A DNA stretch of 64,000 nt. It comes from Micrococcus porci (lineage in GTDB: Bacteria; Actinomycetota; Actinomycetes; Actinomycetales; Micrococcaceae). Location: positions 1,302,001-1,366,000 of the forward strand of contig NZ_CP083691.1 of the NCBI RefSeq assembly GCF_020097155.1. Reading direction: 5' to 3'. The notes beneath the pieces are model-generated. The model saw only the letters and a program-made list of their open reading frames with translations, was not told the DNA's origin and did not search any database. This document shows, piece by piece, positions 26,907 through 35,543 of this stretch; the first letter of the stretch is position 1, and each line of letters starts with the position of its first letter. Made by a program: the position numbers and the translations under genes.

Positions 26907-28256
26907 TCAGGCGGTCCTGCGGGCGTCGTCGGCCTCGGTCGCGGGGCAGGCGTCCCCGGGGGCGTCGGCGGGTCGCGTGCCGGGCACCGGGATGTCGAAG
27001 AGGACCTCGAGGGCGTGCTCGAACTCGTCGAGGCGTCCCTGGGCGGCCAGCTCCCTGGCGCGCACGCTCGGGGTGTGCAGCAGCTGGTTGACCATGCGCC
27101 GCAGGGCGAACTGCACCTCGTCCGCGGCGGCGGTGCAGCCGTGACGGGCGCGCACGCGCTCCATCTCCCGGTCCAGCGCGGCCATCGTGTGTCCGCGCAG
27201 AGCCTTGATGGCCGCGTCAGCGGTGCGGCCGCGACGCGCGGAGGTGTACTCCTCGAGCGCGGTCTCCACGAGCCCGCGCGCCTCGGCGACGGCCGCCTGC
27301 GCCTGCTCGGGGGCGGCCAGCCGCACGGACTCGAGGGTGATCAGGTCCACGCCCTCGAGCTCCCCGACGGCGGGGTCGAAGTCCCGGGACAGGGCCAGGT
27401 CCACCACGGTGACCGGCCGCTCGGCGCCGCGGCGCAGCCCGGCCATCCGTTCGGGGCTGATCTGGCGGTCGCCGCCGGACGAGCCGATGATCACGTCGGC
27501 CTCGGCGACGGCCCCGGCCACGTCCGCGCCGCCGAGGGCCAGCGCCCAGCCGCCGCGGTCGGCGACGAACTGGGCCGCGCGGCCGGAGGCCGAGTGCACG
27601 CCGACGGCCTGGGCGCCGCGGTCGGCCAGCTGGGCCAGGGTGGTGCCGGCGTACGCGCCGGTGCCGATCAGCAGGACGTTGGCCTCCTGCCAGAACGTGC
27701 GGCGGGCCATGGCGTCGGTGAGGCCGCGCAGCTCCTCGGCGAGGTCGAGGGCGACGGAGACCACGGAGCGTCCGGTGGCCCCGAGCGCGGTGTGGGAGCC
27801 GACGTCCTTCGCGGTGCGGGTGGCGGACTCGAACAGACGCGTCAGGCTGCCGGTGGCCGTCCCGGCGTCGCGCGCGTCGACCAGGGCGCGGCGCACCTGG
27901 CCGGCGATCTCGCGCTCGCCCACCACCGCGGAGTCGAGGCCGGCCCCGACCTCGAAGAGGTGGCGGGCGGAGGCGTCGTCGTCGAGGACGCGGAAGGCGC
28001 TGCGGACGGCGTCCTCGGGCAGGCCGGACTGCTCGGCGATCGCGGCGACGATCCGCTCGCGGGCCGCGTCGGCGTCGCGGGCGTCGGCGTACACCTCGAC
28101 GCGGTTGCATGTGGCCAGCACGACCGCCCCGTCGTCCGTCGAGGACGCCAGGGCGGAGCCGACGCCCGCGGACCCCGCGCTCAGGCGGGCGACGGTGTCG
28201 AGGCTCAGGTCTTTGTGGGAGGCCACCAGGGAGAAGACAGTCACAGCAACGTCCAT
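26907..28256 (-). CDS. hemA: Glutamyl-tRNA reductase
   Basis: A 449-residue enzyme that reduces glutamyl-tRNA to glutamate-1-semialdehyde, the first step of C5-pathway heme synthesis. The catalytic cysteine is in VLATCNRVEVY, the NADPH-binding segment in NVLLIGTGAYAGTTLAQLADRG, and the family stretch GLDSAVVGEREIAGQVR is present. The frame extends 14 codons upstream, but ATG 28256 fits the family start better; GTG 28244 is the alternative. It is divergent from hemE. The C-terminal 20 residues are an acidic, probably variable tail. Confidence 0.94.
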   Translation of the reverse strand: MDVAVTVFSLVASHKDLSLDTVARLSAGSAGVGSALASSTDDGAVVLATCNRVEVYADARDADAARERIVAAIAEQSGLPEDAVRSAFRVLDDDASARHLFEVGAGLDSAVVGEREIAGQVRRALVDARDAGTATGSLTRLFESATRTAKDVGSHTALGATGRSVVSVALDLAEELRGLTDAMARRTFWQEANVLLIGTGAYAGTTLAQLADRGAQAVGVHSASGRAAQFVADRGGWALALGGADVAGAVAEADVIIGSSGGDRQISPERMAGLRRGAERPVTVVDLALSRDFDPAVGELEGVDLITLESVRLAAPEQAQAAVAEARGLVETALEEYTSARRGRTADAAIKALRGHTMAALDREMERVRARHGCTAAADEVQFALRRMVNQLLHTPSVRARELAAQGRLDEFEHALEVLFDIPVPGTRPADAPGDACPATEADDARRTA

Positions 28257-28293
28257 CTTAGCCCCGTGGTCGCCCGGGCCCGCCCCGTGGCGG

Positions 28294-28335
28294 ACCACCG
28301 CCCGCCAGAGCGGGCGGTGGTGTGGCGTGCGCCAC
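28294..28335. promoter_or_regulatory. Inverted repeats in the divergent hemA-hemE control region
   Basis: A near-perfect 12-bp stem (28294-28305 with 28310-28321, loop CAGA) is followed at once by a 6-bp inverted repeat, GTGGCG-TG-CGCCAC (28322-28335). Both lie in the 122 bp between the divergent hemA and hemE starts. Their place suits an operator or attenuator controlling heme synthesis, but no regulator-binding consensus is recognised. Confidence 0.4.
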
Positions 28336-28378
28336 GCGGATGCGGCGTCGGCGGGCTCCGGATGGGATGATCGTGGGC

Positions 28379-29536
28379 ATGTCCGCCATGACCACGCCCC
28401 CCGGCCTGCCTGCGGAGCATCCGCTGAGCACGGCCGACCCCGCCCGTTCGACCGCCGACGCGCCTCTGGTGTGCGCCCTGCGCGGCCGACGCCCGCACCG
28501 GCACCCGGTCTGGTTCATGCGCCAGGCCGGCCGCTCCCTGCCGGAGTACCGGAAGGCGCGGGAGGGCGTCGGCATGCTCGAGTCCTGCCTGCGCCCGGAG
28601 CTCGCGGCCGAGATCACCCTGCAGCCGGTGCGCCGGCACGACGTCGACGCCGCGATCTTCTTCTCGGACATCGTGGTGCCGCTGAAGCTGGCCGGCGTGG
28701 GCGTCGAGATCGTCCCGGGCGTCGGTCCGGTGCTCGACCACCCGGTGCGCACCGCGGAGGACGCCGCCGCCCTGCCCGAGCTCGAGGACTCCGCCCTGGA
28801 CGTCATCCGGGAGGCCGTGTCCCGCACGGTCGCCGAGCTGGGGCCCACCCCGCTGATCGGTTTCGCCGGCGCCCCCTTCACCCTGGCGGCCTACATGGTG
28901 GAGGGGCGTCCCTCCCGCGACCACCTGGGCCCGCGCCGCATGATGCACGGCGACCCGCAGACGTGGGCCGCGCTCGCCGCGTGGGCCGCCACCGTGTCCG
29001 GGCAGTTCCTCCGCGCGCAGCTGGAGGCCGGCGCCTCCGCCGCGCAGCTGTTCGACTCCTGGGCCGGCTCGCTCTCCGCCGCCGACTACCGCAAGCACGT
29101 CCAGCCGCACTCCGCGGCGGCGCTCTCCGCCGTGTCCGACCTGGCCGGGCCCGGCGTCGAGGGCGGCGCCCCGCTGCTGCACTTCGGCACCGGCACCGGC
29201 GAGTTCCTGGACCTCATGCGCGACGCCGGCGCCTCCGCCGTCGGCGTGGACCACCGCATCACCCTGGCCGAGGCGCACCGCCGCCTCTCCTCCCGCCCCG
29301 GCCCCGACGGGCGCGCCGCCGTCCCGCTGCAGGGCAACATCGACCCGGCCCTGCTGGGCGCCCCGTGGGAGGTCCTCGAGGCGCACGTGCGCGAGGTCGT
29401 CGCCTCCGGCGCCGCGGCCCCGGGCCACGTGGTCAACCTCGCCCACGGCGTGCCCCCGGAGACCGATCCGGAGGTCCTCACCCGGGTGGTGGAGCTGATC
29501 CACTCGATCCCCGTGGCGGACGGGGCGGAGAAGTGA
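28379..29536 (+). CDS. hemE: Uroporphyrinogen decarboxylase
   Basis: A 385-residue enzyme that converts uroporphyrinogen III to coproporphyrinogen III. The signature VWFMRQAGRSLPEYRK near residue 40 and a second motif GFAGAPFTLAAYMVEG are present, with FSDIVVPLKLAGVG carrying the catalytic Asp region. ATG 28379 is preceded by GATGAT 7 bases upstream, which fits a leaderless start. First gene of a six-gene run; its stop overlaps the GTG of hemY by 4 bp. Confidence 0.96.
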   Translation: MSAMTTPPGLPAEHPLSTADPARSTADAPLVCALRGRRPHRHPVWFMRQAGRSLPEYRKAREGVGMLESCLRPELAAEITLQPVRRHDVDAAIFFSDIVVPLKLAGVGVEIVPGVGPVLDHPVRTAEDAAALPELEDSALDVIREAVSRTVAELGPTPLIGFAGAPFTLAAYMVEGRPSRDHLGPRRMMHGDPQTWAALAAWAATVSGQFLRAQLEAGASAAQLFDSWAGSLSAADYRKHVQPHSAAALSAVSDLAGPGVEGGAPLLHFGTGTGEFLDLMRDAGASAVGVDHRITLAEAHRRLSSRPGPDGRAAVPLQGNIDPALLGAPWEVLEAHVREVVASGAAAPGHVVNLAHGVPPETDPEVLTRVVELIHSIPVADGAEK

Positions 29537-31032
29537 GCGGGTCGGCCCTCGTCGTCGGCGGCGGGATCGCCGGGCTGCTGGCCGCACGCCGCCTGAACCA
29601 GCAGGGCTGGGAGGTGACGCTGGCCGAGGCCACCTCGGTGCTCGGCGGCACGCTCTCCGCCCGCTTCCTCGACGTGCCCTCCGTGTCCGACTCCGGCGCG
29701 GTCGAGCGGCAGACCCTCGAGCTCGACGGCGGCGCCGAGTCCTTCGCGGTGCGCGGGGCCGCCGTGCGCGCGCTCGTCGACGAGCTCGGCCTGGGGGACG
29801 ACGTCGTCTCTCCGGAGCCGCTGGGCTCCTGGCTGCACGGCCCCGCCGGCGCCGTCCCCGCCCCGCGCGTGGGCCTGGTGGGCATCCCCGGCGACCTGGA
29901 CGCCCCCGACGTCGCCGCGGCCCTGAGCCCCGCCGGACTCGAGCGCGCCCGCCGCGACCTGACGGAGCCGATGGACCGCTGGGCGGCCGCCCGCGCGGCC
30001 GGTGAGCCCGTCACGGTGGCCGCCCTCGTGGCGGACCGCCTGGGCGACGACGTCCTCGAGCGCCTGGTGGTCCCCGTCGTCGGCGGCGTGCACTCCGCCG
30101 ACCCGGCCGTGGTGGACGTCGAGCGCGTCGCCCCCGGCCTGCTGGCCGCGGCCGTGGAGCAGGGCTCGCTGGCCCGGGGGGTGGCCGCCCTGCGCGGCGG
30201 GCAGACCCCGGGCGCGGCGGTCGCCGGCGTCGACGGCGGCATGGCCAAGGTCACCGGCCGTCTGGTGCAGACCCTGCGCGAGGACGGCGTGACCGTGCTG
30301 CGCGGCGTGCGCGTCGCCGCCCTGTCCCGCCTCGGCGCGGACGGCCGCTGGTGGGCCCAGATCTCCGATCGGGACGAGGAGGTCGTCCGCGGCCTCGAGG
30401 CGGACCGTGTGGTCCTCGCCGTCGACGGCGTCGCGGCCTGGGAGCTGCTGGCCCCCGTCAGCGGCGACGCCGTCGACCCCGACGCCGGCCCCGCCCTCGG
30501 CGAGGGCGTCGCCCTGGCCACGCTCGTGGTGGAGGCTCCCGGCATGGACGCCGCCCCGCGCGGCACCGGCCTGCTCGTGGCGCCCGGCACGGACGTCCGC
30601 GCCAAGGCGCTCACCCACTCCACCGCGAAATGGGCGTGGCTGCGGTCCGTGGTGGACCGCCCGGACGAGTCCGGCGCGCCCCGCCACCCGCACCGCCACG
30701 TGCTCCGCCTCTCCTACGGGCGGCACGGCGGCGCGGCCGGCGACCTCGGCTTCCGCAGTGCCGACGAGGACCTGCTGGCCGCCGCCGTCGCGGACGCCGA
30801 AGCCCTGACCGGGGTGGAGCTGTCCGCCGACGACGTGCTCGCGTCCACCGTGACCCGCTGGCGCCGGCCCATCCCACCGCAGCACGGCCCGGACCGCGAG
30901 GCCATGGACCGCCTCATCGCCTGGGCGCAGGATGTGCCCGGCCTCGACCTCGTGGGCTCCTGGGTCCACGGGACGGGCCTGGCCGCCGTCGTCGCGGGCG
31001 TGGAGCGCACCGTGGCGCCCGCCGCCGCCTGA
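29533..31032 (+). CDS. hemY: Coproporphyrinogen III oxidase / protoporphyrinogen oxidase-type flavoprotein
   Basis: A 499-residue FAD enzyme of the HemY/CgoX family. The dinucleotide-binding motif ALVVGGGIAGLLAARRL is at the N-terminus, followed by GGTLSARF and GGAESFAVR, and the C-terminal FAD motif LDLVGSWVHGTGLAAVVAG. Because hemQ is the next gene, the enzyme most likely oxidises coproporphyrinogen III to coproporphyrin III, the Gram-positive route (alternative symbol cgoX). GTG 29533 overlaps the hemE stop. Confidence 0.93.
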   Translation: MSGSALVVGGGIAGLLAARRLNQQGWEVTLAEATSVLGGTLSARFLDVPSVSDSGAVERQTLELDGGAESFAVRGAAVRALVDELGLGDDVVSPEPLGSWLHGPAGAVPAPRVGLVGIPGDLDAPDVAAALSPAGLERARRDLTEPMDRWAAARAAGEPVTVAALVADRLGDDVLERLVVPVVGGVHSADPAVVDVERVAPGLLAAAVEQGSLARGVAALRGGQTPGAAVAGVDGGMAKVTGRLVQTLREDGVTVLRGVRVAALSRLGADGRWWAQISDRDEEVVRGLEADRVVLAVDGVAAWELLAPVSGDAVDPDAGPALGEGVALATLVVEAPGMDAAPRGTGLLVAPGTDVRAKALTHSTAKWAWLRSVVDRPDESGAPRHPHRHVLRLSYGRHGGAAGDLGFRSADEDLLAAAVADAEALTGVELSADDVLASTVTRWRRPIPPQHGPDREAMDRLIAWAQDVPGLDLVGSWVHGTGLAAVVAGVERTVAPAAA

Positions 31033-31082
31033 GACCCCGCCGGAACGAACTCACCGAAGTACCACGAAGGAAAGAGGACACC

Positions 31083-31787
31083 ATGTCGAACACCGCGGCC
31101 CAGCCGGGCCAGGACTGGTTCACCACCTACACCGTCTTCGCGCGCCCGCAGGGCGAGCCGGGCTGGCTCGGCCTCGACGGCCGGGAGGCCAAGAAGGCCG
31201 TCAAGGAGTTCGACGGCGTCGTGAAGTCGCTGGCCACGCGCGGCGTGACCGTGCGCGGCGTCTACGACGTCTCCGGGATGCGTGCCGAGGGCGACGTGAT
31301 GGTGTGGATGTACGCCCACGCGCCCGAGGACCTGCAGGCCGCCATCCGCGACCTGCGCCGCACCCGCCTGCTGGACGGGACGAACATGGTCCTCTCCGCC
31401 ATGGGCGCCGACCGCATGGCCGAGTTCAACAAGGACCACATCCCCGCGTTCGCCATGGGCCGCAAGCCCCTGGACTGGCTCTGCTTCTACCCGTTCGTGC
31501 GCTCCTACGACTGGTACACCCTGGACCCCAAGGAGCGCGCCCGCATGCTCCGCGAGCACGGCAAGCTCGGCCAGGACTTCCCGCAGGTGTGGGCCAACAC
31601 CACCTCCGCGTTCGCCCTGAACGACTGGGAGTGGCTGCTGGGCCTGGAGGCTCCGAAGCTCAACGACCTCGTGGACATGATGCGCCACCTGCGCGACAAC
31701 GAGACCCGCCACTACGTCCGCGAGGAGGTCCCGTTCTACACGGGCCGCCGCCTCGAGACGTCCGAGCTGCCCGAGGTGCTGGCCTGA
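31083..31787 (+). CDS. hemQ: Coproheme decarboxylase HemQ (ChdC)
   Basis: A 234-residue chlorite-dismutase-like protein that decarboxylates coproheme III to heme b, the last step of the coproporphyrin-dependent pathway. Characteristic segments are GVYDVSGMRAEGDVMVWMYA, FPFVRSYDWYTL-like near residue 140 (with the redox-relevant tyrosines) and DMMRHLRDNETRHYVREEVPF. A GAAGGAAAGAGGA ribosome site precedes the ATG, and the 50-bp gap after hemY is the largest in the cluster. The ATG of hemH overlaps its stop. Confidence 0.96.
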   Translation: MSNTAAQPGQDWFTTYTVFARPQGEPGWLGLDGREAKKAVKEFDGVVKSLATRGVTVRGVYDVSGMRAEGDVMVWMYAHAPEDLQAAIRDLRRTRLLDGTNMVLSAMGADRMAEFNKDHIPAFAMGRKPLDWLCFYPFVRSYDWYTLDPKERARMLREHGKLGQDFPQVWANTTSAFALNDWEWLLGLEAPKLNDLVDMMRHLRDNETRHYVREEVPFYTGRRLETSELPEVLA

Positions 31788-33127
31788 TGACCGCCGTTCC
31801 GACGCACCGCGTCCCCGAGGACGCCCGGCGTCCCGTCCACGAGCCCGAGCGGGCCGCGGCGGGCGTCGACTACGACGCGTGCGGCGCCATGGCGCCCAAG
31901 GCCTACGACGCGCTGATCCTGGCGTCCTTCGGCGGCCCCGAGGGCCAGGAGGACGTGATCCCGTTCCTGCGCAACGTCACCCGCGGCCGCGGGATCCCGG
32001 ACGAGCGCCTCGAGGAGGTCGCCACCCACTACCGGGCCAACGGCGGCGTGTCCCCGATCAACGCGCAGAACCGCGCGCTGATCTCCGCGATCGAGGCCGA
32101 GCTGGTCCGCCGCGGCCTGGAGCTGCCGGTCTACTTCGGCAACCGCAACTGGGAGCCGTACTTCCCGGACGCCCTCCAGCGCGCGTACGACGACGGCCAC
32201 CGCCGGATCCTCACCGTCACCACCTCCGCCTACTCCTGCTACTCGTCCTGCCGCCAGTACCGCGAGGACATGGGCCTCGCCATGGAGAGGACCGGGCTCG
32301 AGGGCAAGGTGGACCTGGACAAGACCCGCCAGTACTTCAACCACCCCGGCTTCGTGGAGCCCTTCGCGGAGGGCCTGCGCGCTGACCTGGCCTCCCTGCG
32401 CGAAGAAGTGGGCGAGGACGCCCGCGTGCACCTGCTGTTCGCCACGCACTCCATCCCCACCGCGGATGCCGCGGCGGCCGGCCCCCGCGGGCTCGCCGCA
32501 GCCCTGCGCGAGCAGGCCGGCGGCGAGCCGGGCGACGTCGAGGGCGCGGACGCGTACTCGGCGCAGCACCTCGACGTGATCCGCGAGGTGCTGGCCCGCG
32601 TGCCCGAGGCCGAGGGTGTCGACTGGTCCCTGGTGTACCAGTCCCGCTCCGGCGCCCCGCACGTGCCGTGGCTGGAGCCGGACATCAACGACGCCCTCGA
32701 GGCCCTGGCCGGTCCCGACGCCCCCGCGGACGCGGACGGGCGCGCCCTGGCCGGCGTCGTGGTGGTGCCGGTGGGCTTCGTGTCCGACCACATGGAGGTG
32801 GTCTGGGACCTCGACACCGAGGCCAAGGACACCGCGGCCGAGCTCGGCGTGGCCTTCCGCCGCACGCCGACCCCGGGGACCGACCCGCGGTTCGTCTCCG
32901 GCCTCGTGGACATCGTCGAGGAGCGCCTGGGCCGGCGGGAGGGCCGCGAGGCCGTGGGCTGCTTCCCCGCCTGGTACGACGTCTGCCGCCCGGACTGCTG
33001 CGTCAAGGTGATGCGGGACGGGTCCGTCCGTCCCACCACCTCCGCGGTGGACGCGCCGGTGCGCGGCCTCGCCGAGCACCGGGGCGAGCAGGACGGGGCC
33101 GACGACGCGGGAGCGCAGGACTCGTGA
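31787..33127 (+). CDS. hemH: Coproporphyrin III ferrochelatase
   Basis: A 446-residue ferrochelatase (CpfC type), inserting Fe2+ into coproporphyrin III. Seen directly: ILASFGGPEGQEDVIPFLRNV, the TTSAYSCYSSCRQYREDM block and the catalytic His in LLFATHSIP. The C-terminal YDVCRPDCCVK cluster, together with a cysteine in the YSCYSSC region, agrees with the 2Fe-2S cluster described for actinobacterial ferrochelatases. About 35 N-terminal residues precede the catalytic domain; an internal ATG at about 31889 could start a shorter form. The stop overlaps hemC GTG by 4 bp. Confidence 0.95.
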   Translation: MTAVPTHRVPEDARRPVHEPERAAAGVDYDACGAMAPKAYDALILASFGGPEGQEDVIPFLRNVTRGRGIPDERLEEVATHYRANGGVSPINAQNRALISAIEAELVRRGLELPVYFGNRNWEPYFPDALQRAYDDGHRRILTVTTSAYSCYSSCRQYREDMGLAMERTGLEGKVDLDKTRQYFNHPGFVEPFAEGLRADLASLREEVGEDARVHLLFATHSIPTADAAAAGPRGLAAALREQAGGEPGDVEGADAYSAQHLDVIREVLARVPEAEGVDWSLVYQSRSGAPHVPWLEPDINDALEALAGPDAPADADGRALAGVVVVPVGFVSDHMEVVWDLDTEAKDTAAELGVAFRRTPTPGTDPRFVSGLVDIVEERLGRREGREAVGCFPAWYDVCRPDCCVKVMRDGSVRPTTSAVDAPVRGLAEHRGEQDGADDAGAQDS

Positions 33128-34275
33128 GCGGGCCGGGCGCGCCCGCCGGGGACGGGCTGCGGGTCGGCACCCGCGGCTCCGCCCTGGCCACCACCCAGAC
33201 CACGCACGTCGCCGAGGCTCTCACCGACCGCTCGGGGATGCCCCACGAGCTCGTGGTGATCCGCACCGAGGGGGACGTGACCACCGGCTCCCTGGCGTCC
33301 CTGGGCGGCACCGGCGTGTTCGCCTCGGCGTTGCGGTCCGCCGTCCTGGACGGGCGCGTGGACCTGGCCGTGCACTCCCTCAAAGACCTGCCGGCCGCCC
33401 AGCCGGCCGGCCTGGAGATCGCCGCCGTGCCCCCGCGCGCGGACCTGCGCGACGCCCTCTGCGCCCGCGACGGGCTCACCCTGGCGACCCTCCCCGAGGG
33501 CGCCCGGGTGGGCACCGGCTCCCCGCGTCGCGTGGCCCAGCTGCGCGCCCTGCGCCCGGACCTGGAGCTCGTGGACATCCGCGGCAACGTGCAGACCCGC
33601 CTGGCCCGTGTGGCCGGGCACGAGGTCCACGACGACGACGCCCCCGCCGCCGCCGGCGCCCCCCGCGGGGACCTCGACGCGGTGGTCCTGGCCTGCGCCG
33701 GGCTCGACCGGCTGGGCCTGCAGCACGTCATCACCGAGCGGATCGATCCCGAGGTGATGCTCCCGGCCCCCGGCCAGGGCGCGCTCGCGGTGGAGATCCG
33801 CGAGGAGGACGGGCCGCTGCTCGGCCCGTCCGCCGTGGACCCGGACAGCCACGCCGGCCGGCTGCGCGCCGCACTGGAGCTGGTCGACGACCGCGACACC
33901 CACGTGGCCGTGACCGCCGAGCGGGCCCTGCTGCTGCGCCTGGAGGCCGGCTGCGCCGCCCCGATCGGGGCCGTGGCCCGCGTGGAGGAGGGCACGGCCG
34001 TGGACGGCTCGCCCGCCCCGCGGATCGTCATGTCCGCGATGGTCGCCGCCGTGGACGGTTCCCAGGTGCTGCGCCGGACCTCGTCCGTGCAGCTGGACGC
34101 CGTCCCGGAGGACGTGGCCGGGGACCCGGCCGAGGCCGACGAATGGATCGAGGACACGCTCTTCATGGCCGCCGGCGCCCTGGGCGTGCACCTGGCCGAG
34201 CTGTTCGTCGCCGAGGGGGCGGACCTGCTGCCCGGCACCGTGCGCGGCGTCGCGAAGCCCGACCCGGAGGCCTGA
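33124..34275 (+). CDS. hemC: Hydroxymethylbilane synthase (porphobilinogen deaminase)
   Basis: A 383-residue enzyme that joins four porphobilinogen units into hydroxymethylbilane. Visible features: LRVGTRGSALATTQT, DLAVHSLKDLP, GTGSPRRVAQL and LEAGCAAPIGA, whose cysteine carries the dipyrromethane cofactor. It is about 60 residues longer than E. coli HemC, with insertions in loops such as HDDDAPAAAGAPRG. It is in an early-pathway position after hemH, with overlapping GTGA start, and hemD starts 1 base after its stop. Confidence 0.95.
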   Translation: MSGPGAPAGDGLRVGTRGSALATTQTTHVAEALTDRSGMPHELVVIRTEGDVTTGSLASLGGTGVFASALRSAVLDGRVDLAVHSLKDLPAAQPAGLEIAAVPPRADLRDALCARDGLTLATLPEGARVGTGSPRRVAQLRALRPDLELVDIRGNVQTRLARVAGHEVHDDDAPAAAGAPRGDLDAVVLACAGLDRLGLQHVITERIDPEVMLPAPGQGALAVEIREEDGPLLGPSAVDPDSHAGRLRAALELVDDRDTHVAVTAERALLLRLEAGCAAPIGAVARVEEGTAVDGSPAPRIVMSAMVAAVDGSQVLRRTSSVQLDAVPEDVAGDPAEADEWIEDTLFMAAGALGVHLAELFVAEGADLLPGTVRGVAKPDPEA

Positions 34276-34276
34276 G

Positions 34277-35080
34277 GTGGACGGGCGCCCGCTCGTGCTC
34301 ACCCGGCAGCCGGCTCAGGCCGGCACCCTCGAGGCGGACCTGGCCGCGGCCGGGCGGCGGGTGGCGTTCTGCCCGCTGACGGACTTCGAGCTGCCCCCGA
34401 CGCCCGGCGGTCTGCGGGCGGTGGTCGAGGCCGTCGTCGGGGGTCGCTGCGCCTGGCTGCTGGTGACCAGTCCGAACGCGGTGCGCGCCCTGCAGGCCGC
34501 CGGGTGGACGGGCGCCGTGGGGGCGGGGGTCCGCGTCGCCGTCACCGGCGCCGGCACGGCCCGGGTGCTGGCCGACGCGGGCTGCGCCGTGGAGCCCTGG
34601 ATGCCGGAGAGCGCCTCCGCGGCGGGCATCCTGGCCGAGTTCCCGGCGGCGCCGGCGGAGACGGGCGACGGCGCCCGCCGCGTCCTCCTGCCGCAGTCGG
34701 CGCTGGCCACCGCGGAGCTGGAGGAGGCGCTGACGCGGCGCGGCTGGGCCGTGGACCGCGTCGAGGCCTACCGCACCGTGCCGTACCCGGCGGACGCCGC
34801 GCGTCGCCTGCTGACGGAGGAGCCCGGGGACGCCGGGACGGTGGTCCCGGTGGCGGAGCTGGCGGGCGCGGACGTGGTCCTCACCAGCCCCTCGGCGGCG
34901 CGGGCACTGGCCGTGCACCCCGCCCTGGACGACCCGGAGCTGCGGCGGACCTGGCGACTCGTCGCGCTCGGTGCGCCCACCGCACGTGAGGCGCGCCGGC
35001 TGGGCCTGCGCCTGACCGGGCAGGCGGCCACGCCCGACGCCACGGGGATCCTCGCGGCGCTGGCCCGGCCGGTCGGCTGA
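34277..35080 (+). CDS. hemD: Uroporphyrinogen-III synthase
   Basis: A 267-residue enzyme that cyclises hydroxymethylbilane with inversion of ring D. HemD sequences diverge strongly; the support is VLTRQPAQAGTLEADLAAAG at the start, WLLVTSPNAVRALQAAGW, VAVTGAGTARVLADAG and VVLTSPSAARAL near the end, plus the position directly after hemC. GTG 34277 is preceded by GGAGG overlapping the hemC stop. Last gene of this hem run. In relatives hemB-hemL often continues, but here 8.5 kb of other DNA intervenes. Confidence 0.9.
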   Translation: MDGRPLVLTRQPAQAGTLEADLAAAGRRVAFCPLTDFELPPTPGGLRAVVEAVVGGRCAWLLVTSPNAVRALQAAGWTGAVGAGVRVAVTGAGTARVLADAGCAVEPWMPESASAAGILAEFPAAPAETGDGARRVLLPQSALATAELEEALTRRGWAVDRVEAYRTVPYPADAARRLLTEEPGDAGTVVPVAELAGADVVLTSPSAARALAVHPALDDPELRRTWRLVALGAPTAREARRLGLRLTGQAATPDATGILAALARPVG

Positions 35081-35081
35081 G

Positions 35082-35426
35082 TCAGCGGGCGCCGTCGTCG
35101 GGATCCGCGGGAGCGGACCCCGCGGGGGGCTCCTCGGGATCGTCGGCGCCGCCCGAGGCGGGGGGCTCCTCGGCGGGCGCGGACGCGTCGTCGACGACGG
35201 GATGGGTGTGGACCTCGTCCTCGACGGAGGCGCCCAGTCCGGCCAGCAGGTCCACCCGCGGCTCGCGGAGGATCGCGACGGACACGTTGGCGAAGCCCGT
35301 GTGGGCGAGCAGGCGCGAGGCCTCCTCGTCCGAGAGGTCGTAGGCGTGCGCCAGCATGCGCACGTTCTCCGTGTAGAAGGCGTGAAGGCGGTCGACGCCG
35401 CGGAGGAACTCGAGGGTGTTGGCCAT
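35082..35426 (-). CDS. Hypothetical protein with acidic C-terminal tail
   Basis: A 114-residue protein from ATG 35426 (an in-frame GTG at 35489 would add 21 residues). The first about 65 residues look folded and helical (LEFLRGVDRLHAFYTENVRM, DLSDEEASRLLAHTGFANVSV). The last about 45 are low-complexity proline, alanine and acidic residues. No family is recognised. It converges on hemD with a single base between stops. Expression is uncertain, but codon use and the folded half suggest a real gene. Confidence 0.55.
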   Translation of the reverse strand: MANTLEFLRGVDRLHAFYTENVRMLAHAYDLSDEEASRLLAHTGFANVSVAILREPRVDLLAGLGASVEDEVHTHPVVDDASAPAEEPPASGGADDPEEPPAGSAPADPDDGAR

Positions 35427-35543
35427 GCGGACACTGTCCGGCACGGCGGCGACGTCCTGGTGACCGCCGGATGAACGCCCGGCGACCACGATGCCGGACG
35501 GCCGACGGCCGACGGCCGCCGCGGCTCCGGGCGGGGCGTCGGC

